A stretch of DNA of 35,502 nucleotides from Balneolaceae bacterium (GTDB taxonomy: Bacteria; Bacteroidota; Rhodothermia; Balneolales; Balneolaceae). Location: contig JAFGWN010000010.1 of assembly GCA_016937115.1 (NCBI GenBank), positions 1 to 35,502 on the forward strand, given 5' to 3'. A program made the position numbers and the translations under genes. Of this stretch, positions 25,982 to 33,159 are shown piece after piece. The notes below the pieces were generated by a model. It ran no database searches. It had not been told where the DNA came from and worked only from the letters and a program-made list of their open reading frames with translations. The stretch's first letter is position 1. Each line of letters begins with the position of its first letter.

Positions 25982-28396
25982 CTATTTAAATGCCCGCTTC
26001 CGGGCATTTTTCATCATCAGTTTGTGAAAGTCTTTTTCTTTTTCGTTATCGGCCGGCCGACGCTGGGTGTAACTGCCGTCGGCATGCATCTCCCAGGCCA
26101 GTCGGTTGTCTTTAAGGGCTTTTTTTAAAATAGAAGTAATGCGCTTTTTCAGGGCGGGCAGGGTGATGGGTACCATAGCTTCAACCCGCTCATTCATGTT
26201 TCGGTAGCGCCAGTCGCCACTCCCTATAAATATATCCGGGTTGCCTTCATTACCAAAATAGTAGATGCGGTCGTGTTCCAGGAATCGTCCCAGGATGCTA
26301 ATCACATTGATGTTTTCACTATACCCTTTCAATTGTGGGCGAAGACGGGAATGACCGCGAACAATCAGGTCAATTTTTACCCCGGCCCGGGAAGCCTTGT
26401 AAAGCCGTTGAATGATGCCTACATCATCAAGAGCATTCATTTTGGCAATTATGTGGCCTTCTCCACCATTAACTGCAATTTTTATTTCCCGGTCAATCAA
26501 TGCATAAAACGAGCTTCGCAAATGATTGGGCGCTACCAATAGCTTCCGGTATTCTTGATCCGGGGCATACCCTGTGAGATAATGAAAAAGGTTTGTGACA
26601 TCATAACCGAGGTCGGGATCGTTGGTAAGCAGGCCCAGATCGGTATAGACTTCAGCGGTATGGATATGGTAGTTGCCGGTACCGATGTGGCAGTAGGTAA
26701 CATGCTTGTCACCTTCGCGACGGACAATAAGGGCGACTTTCGCGTGCGTCTTCAATCCTACCAAACCATAGGCTACGTGAACACCTGCATTTTCGAGCTT
26801 TTTACCCCATTCGATATTACTGGCTTCATCAAAACGGGCTTTTACTTCAACCAATACCGCTACTTGTTTACCTTTGTCGGCGGCCCGGATCAACGCTTTT
26901 ACGATGGGAGAATCATCGGAGGTGCGGTACAGCGTTTGTTTAATTGTAAGGACATCGGGGTCATCGGCAGCTTCTTCTATCAGGCGGCGCACGCTGCCCG
27001 AAAACGATTCGTATGGATGGTGCACCAGAATATCACCTTTTTGAATGATATCAAAAATGGTAAGCTCTTCTTCGGTTTCTCCCTCGTGATACAATGGTTT
27101 TGGGATTACCGGTTTCCAATGGTCGAAGTGCATGTCGGGAATATTGGTGTCGGCAAGTTTAAAGCAAGCCGTTAAATCGAGCAGTCCGTCAAAGTAGATG
27201 ATATCATTGGTGGAATCACCGAGATGCAGTTCATCTTTCAATAAATTTAAGACTTCGCGATCAACATCCTTTTCTACTTCCAGGCGCACTACATCAGCAA
27301 ATCGCCGTTCGCGCAATTCTTCCGACATCATCGAGAGCAAATCCTCGGCTTCTTCTTCATTCCGGCGAATGTCGGCATTACGGGTGATGCGAAACACGCA
27401 AACGCGTTCAACATCCATGCCCGGAAATAGACGGTGAATATTTTGGCGGATAACTTCCTCAACCGGCACGTATAACCATGCATGCGAATCACTTTTTAAT
27501 CGAAGCCATCGCGGTTGATTGGATGGGACTTTCACCCGGGCAAAGTTGAAAGCATCGCGCCCCGGACGTCGCAGCTTAACAGCCAGTGAAAGACTCAGGT
27601 TGGAAATAAAGGGGAACGGATGTCCCGGATCAACCGCCAGCGGTGTGAGAGTGGGATAAATGTGGTCCAGAAAATAGTTGTCGAGCTTGTTCTTCTGCTT
27701 TTCATCGAGCTCATTATAAAAACTGATTTTTATCGAGGCCTCTTTTTCGAGCAGCGGCTGCAAATTCTGGTTCCAAACCCCGGAAATATGCTGCTGCATT
27801 TTTTTGGCTTCTTTTTGCACAAGAGCAACCTGGGTGTCAGGTGTGCGTCCGTCCGGGCTTAAATCAAAAATGCCGGCGGCTTCTTGTCGCTTTAGCCCGC
27901 CTATTCGTTTCTGGATAAACTCGTCTAAGTTACTGGCAGCAATAGCGATAAATCGCACTCGTTCCAGAAGTGGTGTGCGCTCGTCCATGGCCTGATAAAG
28001 TACGCGCCAGTTGAAATCAATCCAGCCCAGTTCGCGGTTCAGATATAGTGAGGGATGGTCAACGGATGCATTTTTGGGAACGGCCTGAGCCTGAACGGCT
28101 GTAGGTACAGATGATTTGCCTTTTTTTGATTCTTTCCTGTCCATCGACTCACCGTTATTCTTGAAAATCCATGCCTGCCGGCCAACATTCCAGCTAATCT
28201 TATAATGCCTGACTTTACGAAAATGTCTCAAAACATTTTCAGTAATAGATTTCTTGCCTTTTGATGAAAGCGTTATGAAGGTATTATCAAACTGTTTTTC
28301 AATTTTCTGGACAGCAGCTTCACGTTCCATCGTCCCGCGACGCTTAATTTCATTCGTAAGCCAAATGGCTATGTCTTTGGCAGTATAATCAGGCAC
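25982..28396 (-). CDS. ppk1: Polyphosphate kinase 1 with an extra N-terminal domain
   Basis: This enzyme makes polyphosphate from ATP and can run in reverse. The PPK1 part begins near residue 115 (PSLYLNRELGWIDFNWRVL) and runs to the end. The two active histidines are His551 (GLKTHAK) and His570 (CHIGTGNYH), 19 residues apart as in E. coli (435 and 454). That gives an offset of about 116 residues. Residues 1-80 are a separate compact domain (begins TAKDIAIWLTNEIKRRG, ends ISWNVGRQAWIF), joined by a Lys/Ser/Ala-rich linker. From memory it resembles the small DUF6953-type domain. The start is GTG at 28396; an upstream in-frame TGA rules out a longer protein. Three TTAACA repeats lie 78-105 bases upstream. 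Confidence 0.93.
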   Translation of the reverse strand: MPDYTAKDIAIWLTNEIKRRGTMEREAAVQKIEKQFDNTFITLSSKGKKSITENVLRHFRKVRHYKISWNVGRQAWIFKNNGESMDRKESKKGKSSVPTAVQAQAVPKNASVDHPSLYLNRELGWIDFNWRVLYQAMDERTPLLERVRFIAIAASNLDEFIQKRIGGLKRQEAAGIFDLSPDGRTPDTQVALVQKEAKKMQQHISGVWNQNLQPLLEKEASIKISFYNELDEKQKNKLDNYFLDHIYPTLTPLAVDPGHPFPFISNLSLSLAVKLRRPGRDAFNFARVKVPSNQPRWLRLKSDSHAWLYVPVEEVIRQNIHRLFPGMDVERVCVFRITRNADIRRNEEEAEDLLSMMSEELRERRFADVVRLEVEKDVDREVLNLLKDELHLGDSTNDIIYFDGLLDLTACFKLADTNIPDMHFDHWKPVIPKPLYHEGETEEELTIFDIIQKGDILVHHPYESFSGSVRRLIEEAADDPDVLTIKQTLYRTSDDSPIVKALIRAADKGKQVAVLVEVKARFDEASNIEWGKKLENAGVHVAYGLVGLKTHAKVALIVRREGDKHVTYCHIGTGNYHIHTAEVYTDLGLLTNDPDLGYDVTNLFHYLTGYAPDQEYRKLLVAPNHLRSSFYALIDREIKIAVNGGEGHIIAKMNALDDVGIIQRLYKASRAGVKIDLIVRGHSRLRPQLKGYSENINVISILGRFLEHDRIYYFGNEGNPDIFIGSGDWRYRNMNERVEAMVPITLPALKKRITSILKKALKDNRLAWEMHADGSYTQRRPADNEKEKDFHKLMMKNARKRAFK

Positions 28397-28473
28397 AGCA
28401 GTAATGCATAGGTTAAGGAATCAGATGCCGGAATATAATAAAAAAAGTAGGTTTAAAGGATGTATTACGTAAT

Positions 28474-28501
28474 TTAACAGTAAATTAACATGGGCTTAAC
28501 A
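28474..28501 (+). promoter_or_regulatory. Pho-box-like array: three TTAACA repeats, 11-bp period, upstream of ppk1
   Basis: TTAACA occurs at 28474-28479, 28485-28490 and 28496-28501, each separated by exactly five bases. TTAACA-like hexamers at 11-bp spacing are the binding pattern of PhoP in Bacillus, and similar 11-bp tandem repeats are bound by SphR in cyanobacteria and PhoB in enterobacteria. The array lies between the upstream gene's terminator and ppk1, so a phosphate-responsive regulator acting on ppk1 is the simplest reading. The repeats read on the plus strand, opposite to ppk1. Confidence 0.6.
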
Positions 28502-28512
28502 TCTAAATAAAA

Positions 28513-28546
28513 TGCTCGTGTTGCGAAATGCTTTACAACACGAGCA
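28513..28546 (-). terminator. Terminator of the UPF0173 hydrolase gene
   Basis: TGCTCGTGTTG (28513-28523) and CAACACGAGCA (28536-28546) form a perfect 11-bp stem with a 12-base loop. On the minus strand it is followed by TTTTATTT. It lies 17 bases after the stop of the minus-strand gene and just before the ppk1 control region, insulating ppk1 from read-through. Confidence 0.85.
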
Positions 28547-28563
28547 CTATCAAAAAGAAAGTA

Positions 28564-29271
28564 TTACGCCAGGAAATTTTCTCCTGCCTCGGGGATAGCC
28601 GCTTCAGCTTCTGTTCGTTCCTCTACGAAATTCTTAAACTCATCGGGATCGCCGGTAAGCACGGGCATGGTTCCATAGTGAATGGGAATTGCGAGTTTGG
28701 GGCGAACCATATCGACAGCCATGGCTGCTTCTTCGGGCCCCATCGTATAGTGGTCACCCATTGGTACCAGCGCTATATGCGGACGGTAGAGGTCGCCATA
28801 TAATTTTAGATCAGCAAAAAGGTTGGTATCCCCCATGTGATAGATGGCGATATCATCTTCGAAAGAGAGTATGAGTCCACCCGGATCGCCGGCATAATCA
28901 CCCTGGAATGACGAGCTGTGGTTGGCAGAAACCATCGTTACAGAGAACTCTTCAAAATCAACCGTACCGCCTTTGTTAAATTCAATGGCCTGCTCTTCGT
29001 TCAGCCCGTGCTTGCTTACCAGCAGACGCGAAAGCTCAACCATTGTAGCTACCTTGCAGCCGGTGCGTTCGGCAATTTCAAGCGTGTCGCCAACGTGGTC
29101 TTCATGTCCGTGGGTTAGCAGAATGTAATCAACCTGTTCCGGTTCTTTCCAGTCATCCGGGGTGGTAGGATTATTTTTTAGAAATGGATCAATTAGAATA
29201 TGTTTGCCGCCCGGTGTTTCAATATGAAAGGCGGAGTGTCCCAGCCAGTGTGCTTTTAATGAGGTTTTCAT
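28564..29271 (-). CDS. UPF0173-family metal-dependent hydrolase (MBL fold)
   Basis: This cytoplasmic MBL-fold protein has 235 residues and no signal peptide. The full metal motif is H54-G-H56-E-D58-H59 (LLTHGHEDHVGD). Further metal ligands are visible in ANHSSSF, the GDTNLF Asp and the C-terminal IPIHYGTMP His. The N-terminal WLGHSAFHIETPGGKHILIDPFL is diagnostic of the UPF0173/UlaG-like branch. Physiological substrate is unknown; phosphodiester or lactone hydrolysis is common in the superfamily. It has its own terminator and is divergent from yciO. Confidence 0.88.
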   Translation of the reverse strand: MKTSLKAHWLGHSAFHIETPGGKHILIDPFLKNNPTTPDDWKEPEQVDYILLTHGHEDHVGDTLEIAERTGCKVATMVELSRLLVSKHGLNEEQAIEFNKGGTVDFEEFSVTMVSANHSSSFQGDYAGDPGGLILSFEDDIAIYHMGDTNLFADLKLYGDLYRPHIALVPMGDHYTMGPEEAAMAVDMVRPKLAIPIHYGTMPVLTGDPDEFKNFVEERTEAEAAIPEAGENFLA

Positions 29272-29326
29272 ACATCAAAAAAATTAGATTGCGATTAATA
29301 AATTCGTCTAAAAAATTATAGAAGAT

Positions 29327-29368
29327 GTTGCTTAAAATAATGAAGCAACGTTGTTTCAAATGAATTTG
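29327..29368. repeat. Overlapping palindromes in the UPF0173-yciO divergent region
   Basis: GTTGCTT (29327-29333) pairs with AAGCAAC (29343-29349). The latter is also part of a near-palindrome, GAAGCAAC followed by GTTGTTTC (29342-29357, one mismatch per half). It is followed directly by CAAAT-GA-ATTTG (29357-29368). The last site also gives one-mismatch -7 boxes on both strands. This may be an operator for a shared regulator, but I cannot name one. Confidence 0.35.
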
Positions 29369-29486
29369 TTTGTTAGATGAATTAATTACAATATTTAGCC
29401 ACCCATCATTCCCTGAACAATTTCGATTACATTGCGTTATAAGGAATACATGTAAATTATTAACACTAATAAATTGAGGATTATTT

Positions 29487-30155
29487 ATGGCAGAGCGAGT
29501 GAAATTGCATCCGGAAACGCCCCACGCTAAACGTATTTTTGAATGCGCCGATAAAGTGCGGGAAGGGGCCATACTGTTGATGCCAACCGACAGCCAGTAT
29601 GCTTTGGCTTGTGATTATAAAAATAAAAAAGGGATTGAACGGATACGTAAAATACGCAACCTGGGAGATGATGATCACTTGTCCCTTTTATGCGATTCAC
29701 TTTCCGGTATCTCCACATTTGCCCATATAAGCGATCGAAACTTTAAGCTTATAAAACGACTGATACCGGGACCTTATACCCTTATTTTACCGGCGACAAA
29801 AAAAGTACCGAAGCTGCTGATTCATCCGAAAAAAGAGACGGTTGGCATTCGCGTGCCCGATTATCCCATCTGCCAGGAGTTAGTGAAAGAAGTAGGGCGC
29901 CCCATGCTGGCGATTACGGCCAAAAAGCCAAAAATGGATAACGGAACGTTAAAGGAATTTGAGCGTGAACCATTTTTAAGAGAATTTGAGAAACTGGTTG
30001 ATGTCACCATTGACAACCAACAGGAACTGCCCGCACAGGAAACCACGATTATTGATATGACGGATGAAACAGCCCGCATCCTGCGCGAAGGGTTGGGAGC
30101 CGAAGCTGCTTATGAGGCATTTCGAATGCAGGGTGAAGTGTTAGAGGAGGCATGA
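29487..30155 (+). CDS. yciO: YciO-type protein of the Sua5/YrdC superfamily
   Basis: This 222-residue protein has the Sua5/YrdC/YciO fold that in TsaC makes threonylcarbamoyl-AMP for the t6A modification of tRNA. Key segments match YciO: LMPTDSQYALACDYKNKKGIE, IRKIRNL, LIPGPYTLILPATKKVPKLL, KETVGIRVPDYPI, GRPMLAITAK and ETTIIDMTDETARILREG. YciO is a paralog whose exact role is less settled than TsaC's. A GAGGA Shine-Dalgarno lies at 29476-29480, six bases before the ATG. It starts a four-gene operon, with pfkA seven bases downstream. Confidence 0.87.
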   Translation: MAERVKLHPETPHAKRIFECADKVREGAILLMPTDSQYALACDYKNKKGIERIRKIRNLGDDDHLSLLCDSLSGISTFAHISDRNFKLIKRLIPGPYTLILPATKKVPKLLIHPKKETVGIRVPDYPICQELVKEVGRPMLAITAKKPKMDNGTLKEFEREPFLREFEKLVDVTIDNQQELPAQETTIIDMTDETARILREGLGAEAAYEAFRMQGEVLEEA

Positions 30156-30162
30156 TTTGTCT

Positions 30163-31239
30163 ATGAATATTGCTATCAATACCGGAGGCGGCGATGCGCC
30201 CGGACTTAATGCCGCAATCCGTGCTGCAACACTGGCTGCTTTAAAAAGAGGCTGGAATGTGTACGGCATCCGCAATGGCTACGGTTCTATTTTTACAGAT
30301 GATCCTTTTGTTCAGCTTTATCCGCGATCGGTGCGGGGCATCACTTTTCAGGGTGGTACTATTCTGGGCACGGCAAACCGGGGTAACCCGTTTGAAATGC
30401 CGTACGTGGATGAAGATGGCAATGAAAAGACGCGCGATGTTTCTGATCAGTTAGTAGAGACCTTTGATAAGCATAATATCGATGCGCTGGTTGCCATTGG
30501 CGGCGATGGTTCCATGCGTATTGCCAATAAACTGGTACAAAAGGGTATCAACATTGTAGGCATTCCTAAAACCATCGATAATGATATTTACGGCTGCGAC
30601 GTAACGCTTGGGTTTGATACAGCCGTGACTACTGCCACTGAAGCACTCGATAAAATTACGACTACCGCCGAAGCGCATCACCGCCTGATGGTGGTGGAAG
30701 TGATGGGGCGCTATGCCGGGTGGATTGCCTTGCATTCGGGCATCAGTTCTTCTGCAGATGTTATTCTAATCCCCGAAATTCCTTTTACCTACGATTCTAT
30801 CGTGCAAAAAATTAAAGAACGCGAACAGCGAAACCGGCATTATACCATGATTGTGGTAGCCGAAGGAGCAAAAGAGAAAGATGGTGAGTTGGTAACAAAA
30901 GGTAAAAGTGTGGGACAGGAAGTGCGGTTGGGTGGCATTGCGGAGCGCGTAGCCAATGAGCTCAGCGAACGGACGGGTAAAGAGTCGCGTTCAGTGGTGC
31001 TCGGTCATTTGCAGCGGGGAGGATCCCCCACAACGTATGATCGGTTGATCTCTCTGCGGTTTGGAGCGGCGGCGATTCGTTGTATTGCTGATAAGGATTT
31101 TAACAAGCTTGTGGCATTGCGCGATAACATCATGGCACGGGTACCTATCGATGAAATTGCAGGTAAGATGAAATCGGTGCCGTTGGACAGCGATACGTTG
31201 CAAACAGCGCGGGACATCGGAATCTGTATGGGAGATTAA
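30163..31239 (+). CDS. pfkA: 6-phosphofructokinase, group III (mixed-substrate) subfamily
   Basis: This enzyme phosphorylates fructose 6-phosphate in glycolysis. From the ATG at 30163 it has 358 residues and begins MNIAINTGGGDAPGLNAAIR. A TTG six bases earlier is less likely. The donor-site motif is G113-G-D-G116-S and the catalytic loop is P135-K136-T-I-D139-N-D. Gly116 (not Asp) predicts ATP rather than pyrophosphate as donor, while Lys136 is the residue usual in PPi-type enzymes. This Gly/Lys mix is typical of group III enzymes. Substrate-binding MGRYAGWIA and the HLQRGGSPT motif are intact. Confidence 0.93.
   Translation: MNIAINTGGGDAPGLNAAIRAATLAALKRGWNVYGIRNGYGSIFTDDPFVQLYPRSVRGITFQGGTILGTANRGNPFEMPYVDEDGNEKTRDVSDQLVETFDKHNIDALVAIGGDGSMRIANKLVQKGINIVGIPKTIDNDIYGCDVTLGFDTAVTTATEALDKITTTAEAHHRLMVVEVMGRYAGWIALHSGISSSADVILIPEIPFTYDSIVQKIKEREQRNRHYTMIVVAEGAKEKDGELVTKGKSVGQEVRLGGIAERVANELSERTGKESRSVVLGHLQRGGSPTTYDRLISLRFGAAAIRCIADKDFNKLVALRDNIMARVPIDEIAGKMKSVPLDSDTLQTARDIGICMGD
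31230..31234 (+). promoter_or_regulatory. Ribosome binding site of ytxJ inside the pfkA end
   Basis: GGGAG lies five bases before the ATG at 31240, within the last codons of pfkA. The ATG follows the pfkA TAA with no gap. This supports 31240 as the start over a later ATG at 31273. Confidence 0.6.
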
Positions 31240-31635
31240 ATGCTAAGAAAAACGCTTAGAATCCTTAAAAGTATGTTCACAGCAAGCGATACTAATTTAG
31301 ATCATTGGAATGTGGTAACCGACAAAGATCAGGTTGAGAAGGTACTGGAAAATTCACATCAAAAAGCACAGCTGGTGTACAAGCACAGCCATACCTGCGG
31401 AATTTGTCATGCGGCAAAAGAGCAGATTGAATCAGTTTTTACTGAAATTGAAAAACAGGCCGATATGAACTTCATAAATGTGAAAAAAAGCCGGCCGGTT
31501 TCAAATGCGTTTGCCGAACAACTGGGGGTACGGCACGAATCACCCCAGGTGCTTATCATTAATCAGGGTAAATGCGTTTGGCATAAATCGCATTGGAGTA
31601 TCAAGGCTGATGCGATTTTAAATGTCTTAGACTAA
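31240..31635 (+). CDS. ytxJ: YtxJ-family bacilliredoxin-like protein with a CGIC site
   Basis: This thioredoxin-fold protein has 131 residues and is related to the bacillithiol redox protein YtxJ, which removes bacillithiol from proteins. The family pattern is clear: the KHSHTCGICHAAK active-site region, a cis-Pro segment ESPQVLII (Pro102) and the C-terminal WHKSHWSI. The active site is C53-G-I-C56, whereas YtxJ normally has one cysteine followed by Pro-Ile-Ser. It may therefore work as a dithiol. It suggests the host uses bacillithiol or a similar thiol. It abuts pfkA, and HIT follows by 25 bases. Confidence 0.85.
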   Translation: MLRKTLRILKSMFTASDTNLDHWNVVTDKDQVEKVLENSHQKAQLVYKHSHTCGICHAAKEQIESVFTEIEKQADMNFINVKKSRPVSNAFAEQLGVRHESPQVLIINQGKCVWHKSHWSIKADAILNVLD

Positions 31636-31660
31636 TCAGTTGCCCAATAGAATTTTCCGT

Positions 31661-32047
31661 ATGAAAGAAGCGTGTCCGTTTTGCAATATCGAGGAGGATA
31701 ACCGCCAAGAGATAGTATTGGAAAATGACTATTGTCTGTTTTTGCAGGAGCCGCAGGAGGTTTTAATTGGCTCAGGCATAATCATTCCTAAACACCATCG
31801 GGAAACCGTTTTTGATCTTACGCGGAATGAATGGAAGGCTACGTTTGTGCTCTTAAAACAGGCTAAGAAATTGTTAGATGAAAGGCATGATCCTGACGGA
31901 TACAACGTAGGTTGGAACGCTGAAGAAACCGCCGGCCAGGAAGTTTTTCATGCCCACCTACATGTAATACCGCGATATGATGCCGAGCCGCTTGCCGGAA
32001 AAGGAATCCGTTATTGGATTAAGCAAGATTTGAATAAGCGTAAATAA
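31661..32047 (+). CDS. HIT-family (histidine triad) hydrolase
   Basis: This small nucleotide-binding protein (128 residues from the ATG at 31661; a TTG at 31640 is a weaker alternative) belongs to the histidine triad family, which hydrolyses nucleoside phosphoramidates or dinucleoside polyphosphates. The triad is H97-A-H99-L-H101-V-I in GQEVFHAHLHVIPRY. The N-terminal CPFC (C5, C8) and H45-H46 suggest the structural zinc site found in some members. It is the last gene of the yciO-pfkA-ytxJ operon and ends 6 bases from the convergent mtnA, with no terminator in between. Confidence 0.92.
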   Translation: MKEACPFCNIEEDNRQEIVLENDYCLFLQEPQEVLIGSGIIIPKHHRETVFDLTRNEWKATFVLLKQAKKLLDERHDPDGYNVGWNAEETAGQEVFHAHLHVIPRYDAEPLAGKGIRYWIKQDLNKRK

Positions 32048-32053
32048 TATATT

Positions 32054-33112
32054 CTACTCATCAAAAAGCTTCTCAAAATTTTTATCAAACGGCGGTTCAA
32101 TAATTCCTTTCTCTGTAACAAACCCTGTAATGTATTTATTTGGTGTAATATCATACGCCGGGTTATAGGCTTCGGTCTTTTTGGGAGCGATTTGCGAACC
32201 ATTGAATGAAGTTATTTCTTCACCCTCGCGTTCTTCAATTTCAATATCATCCCCATGGTCGATATTGTTGTCAATAGTTGATAGCGGTATCGCTACATAA
32301 AACGGGATGTCATTTTCTTTTGCTACCACGGCCAGCGGGTAAGTTCCGATTTTATTGGCCGTATCACCGTTGGGGGCTACCCGGTCGGCTCCGACAATTA
32401 CCATATCTACTTCGCCGCGCTGCATGAGTAAGCCGGCAGCCGAATCGGTGATAAGATGCATCGGTATTTCGGCCTGTTTTAATTCCCATGCCGTAAGACG
32501 TGCTCCCTGCATTAGCGGTCGTGTTTCGGTAACCCATACGCTTACTTTTTTGCCTGCTTTATGCGCATGAAAAATTACGGAGAGTGCTGTACCATACTGA
32601 CCTGTGGCCAGGCTGCCGGTATTACAGTGCGTGAGAATATTGCTGTTCTTTTTGACCAGTTTAACGCCATTTTCGCCGATTTTTTTGCAGATGCGTTTGT
32701 CTTCATCGTGGATGGTTCTGGCTGTTTCCAGCGCGATCTCCTTAATTTTACTGATGGGCTTGTCTTTATGTGCTTGCATCGTTGTTTTGATACGGTTGAT
32801 AACCCATTCGAGGTTTACCGCGGTGGGACGTGCACTTTGCAGGTATTCTTCCACACGCTGCACTTCAACCCAAAAACTTTGAAAGCTTGATTCCGGCAAT
32901 TCCTTGATGCCCATATAAAATCCATACCCTGCCGCAATACCGATGGCCGGGGCGCCTCGTATACGCAGTTTTTTTATAGCTTCCCACATGCGCCCCATAT
33001 CGCGTATGTCGCTGTAAACTTTACGCTTGGGAAGGTAAGTTTGATCGATGATGCGCACATGATCACCGCGCCATTCAATAGATTGTATTGCTGTTGGTGT
33101 ATCGTCGCTCAT
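32054..33112 (-). CDS. mtnA: S-methyl-5-thioribose-1-phosphate isomerase
   Basis: This enzyme of the methionine salvage pathway converts methylthioribose 1-phosphate to methylthioribulose 1-phosphate. It has 352 residues with catalytic Cys163 in THCNTGSLAT and Asp243 in VGADRVAPNGDTANKIGTY, matching Cys160 and Asp240 of the B. subtilis enzyme. Other family segments: KLRIRGAPAIGIAAGYG, RPTAVNLEW and QGARLTAWEL. eIF2B-like proteins share the fold, but both catalytic residues support the isomerase. No other salvage gene is in the window. It follows ggt by 47 bases. Confidence 0.94.
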   Translation of the reverse strand: MSDDTPTAIQSIEWRGDHVRIIDQTYLPKRKVYSDIRDMGRMWEAIKKLRIRGAPAIGIAAGYGFYMGIKELPESSFQSFWVEVQRVEEYLQSARPTAVNLEWVINRIKTTMQAHKDKPISKIKEIALETARTIHDEDKRICKKIGENGVKLVKKNSNILTHCNTGSLATGQYGTALSVIFHAHKAGKKVSVWVTETRPLMQGARLTAWELKQAEIPMHLITDSAAGLLMQRGEVDMVIVGADRVAPNGDTANKIGTYPLAVVAKENDIPFYVAIPLSTIDNNIDHGDDIEIEEREGEEITSFNGSQIAPKKTEAYNPAYDITPNKYITGFVTEKGIIEPPFDKNFEKLFDE

Positions 33113-33159
33113 AAATTAATTCTCTGTTTATATTCTTTTTAAAAACTAAATGGTAGTAA

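Noticed and set aside
26555-27175. 206-codon open frame on the plus strand inside ppk1
   Set aside because: It lies fully antisense to a well-supported PPK1 and its protein shows no family features; it is a shadow of codon bias.
31396-31413. CGICH in the YtxJ protein as a heme c site
   Set aside because: The protein has no signal peptide and is a thioredoxin-fold family member, so the CxxCH is the redox site, not a c-type heme site.
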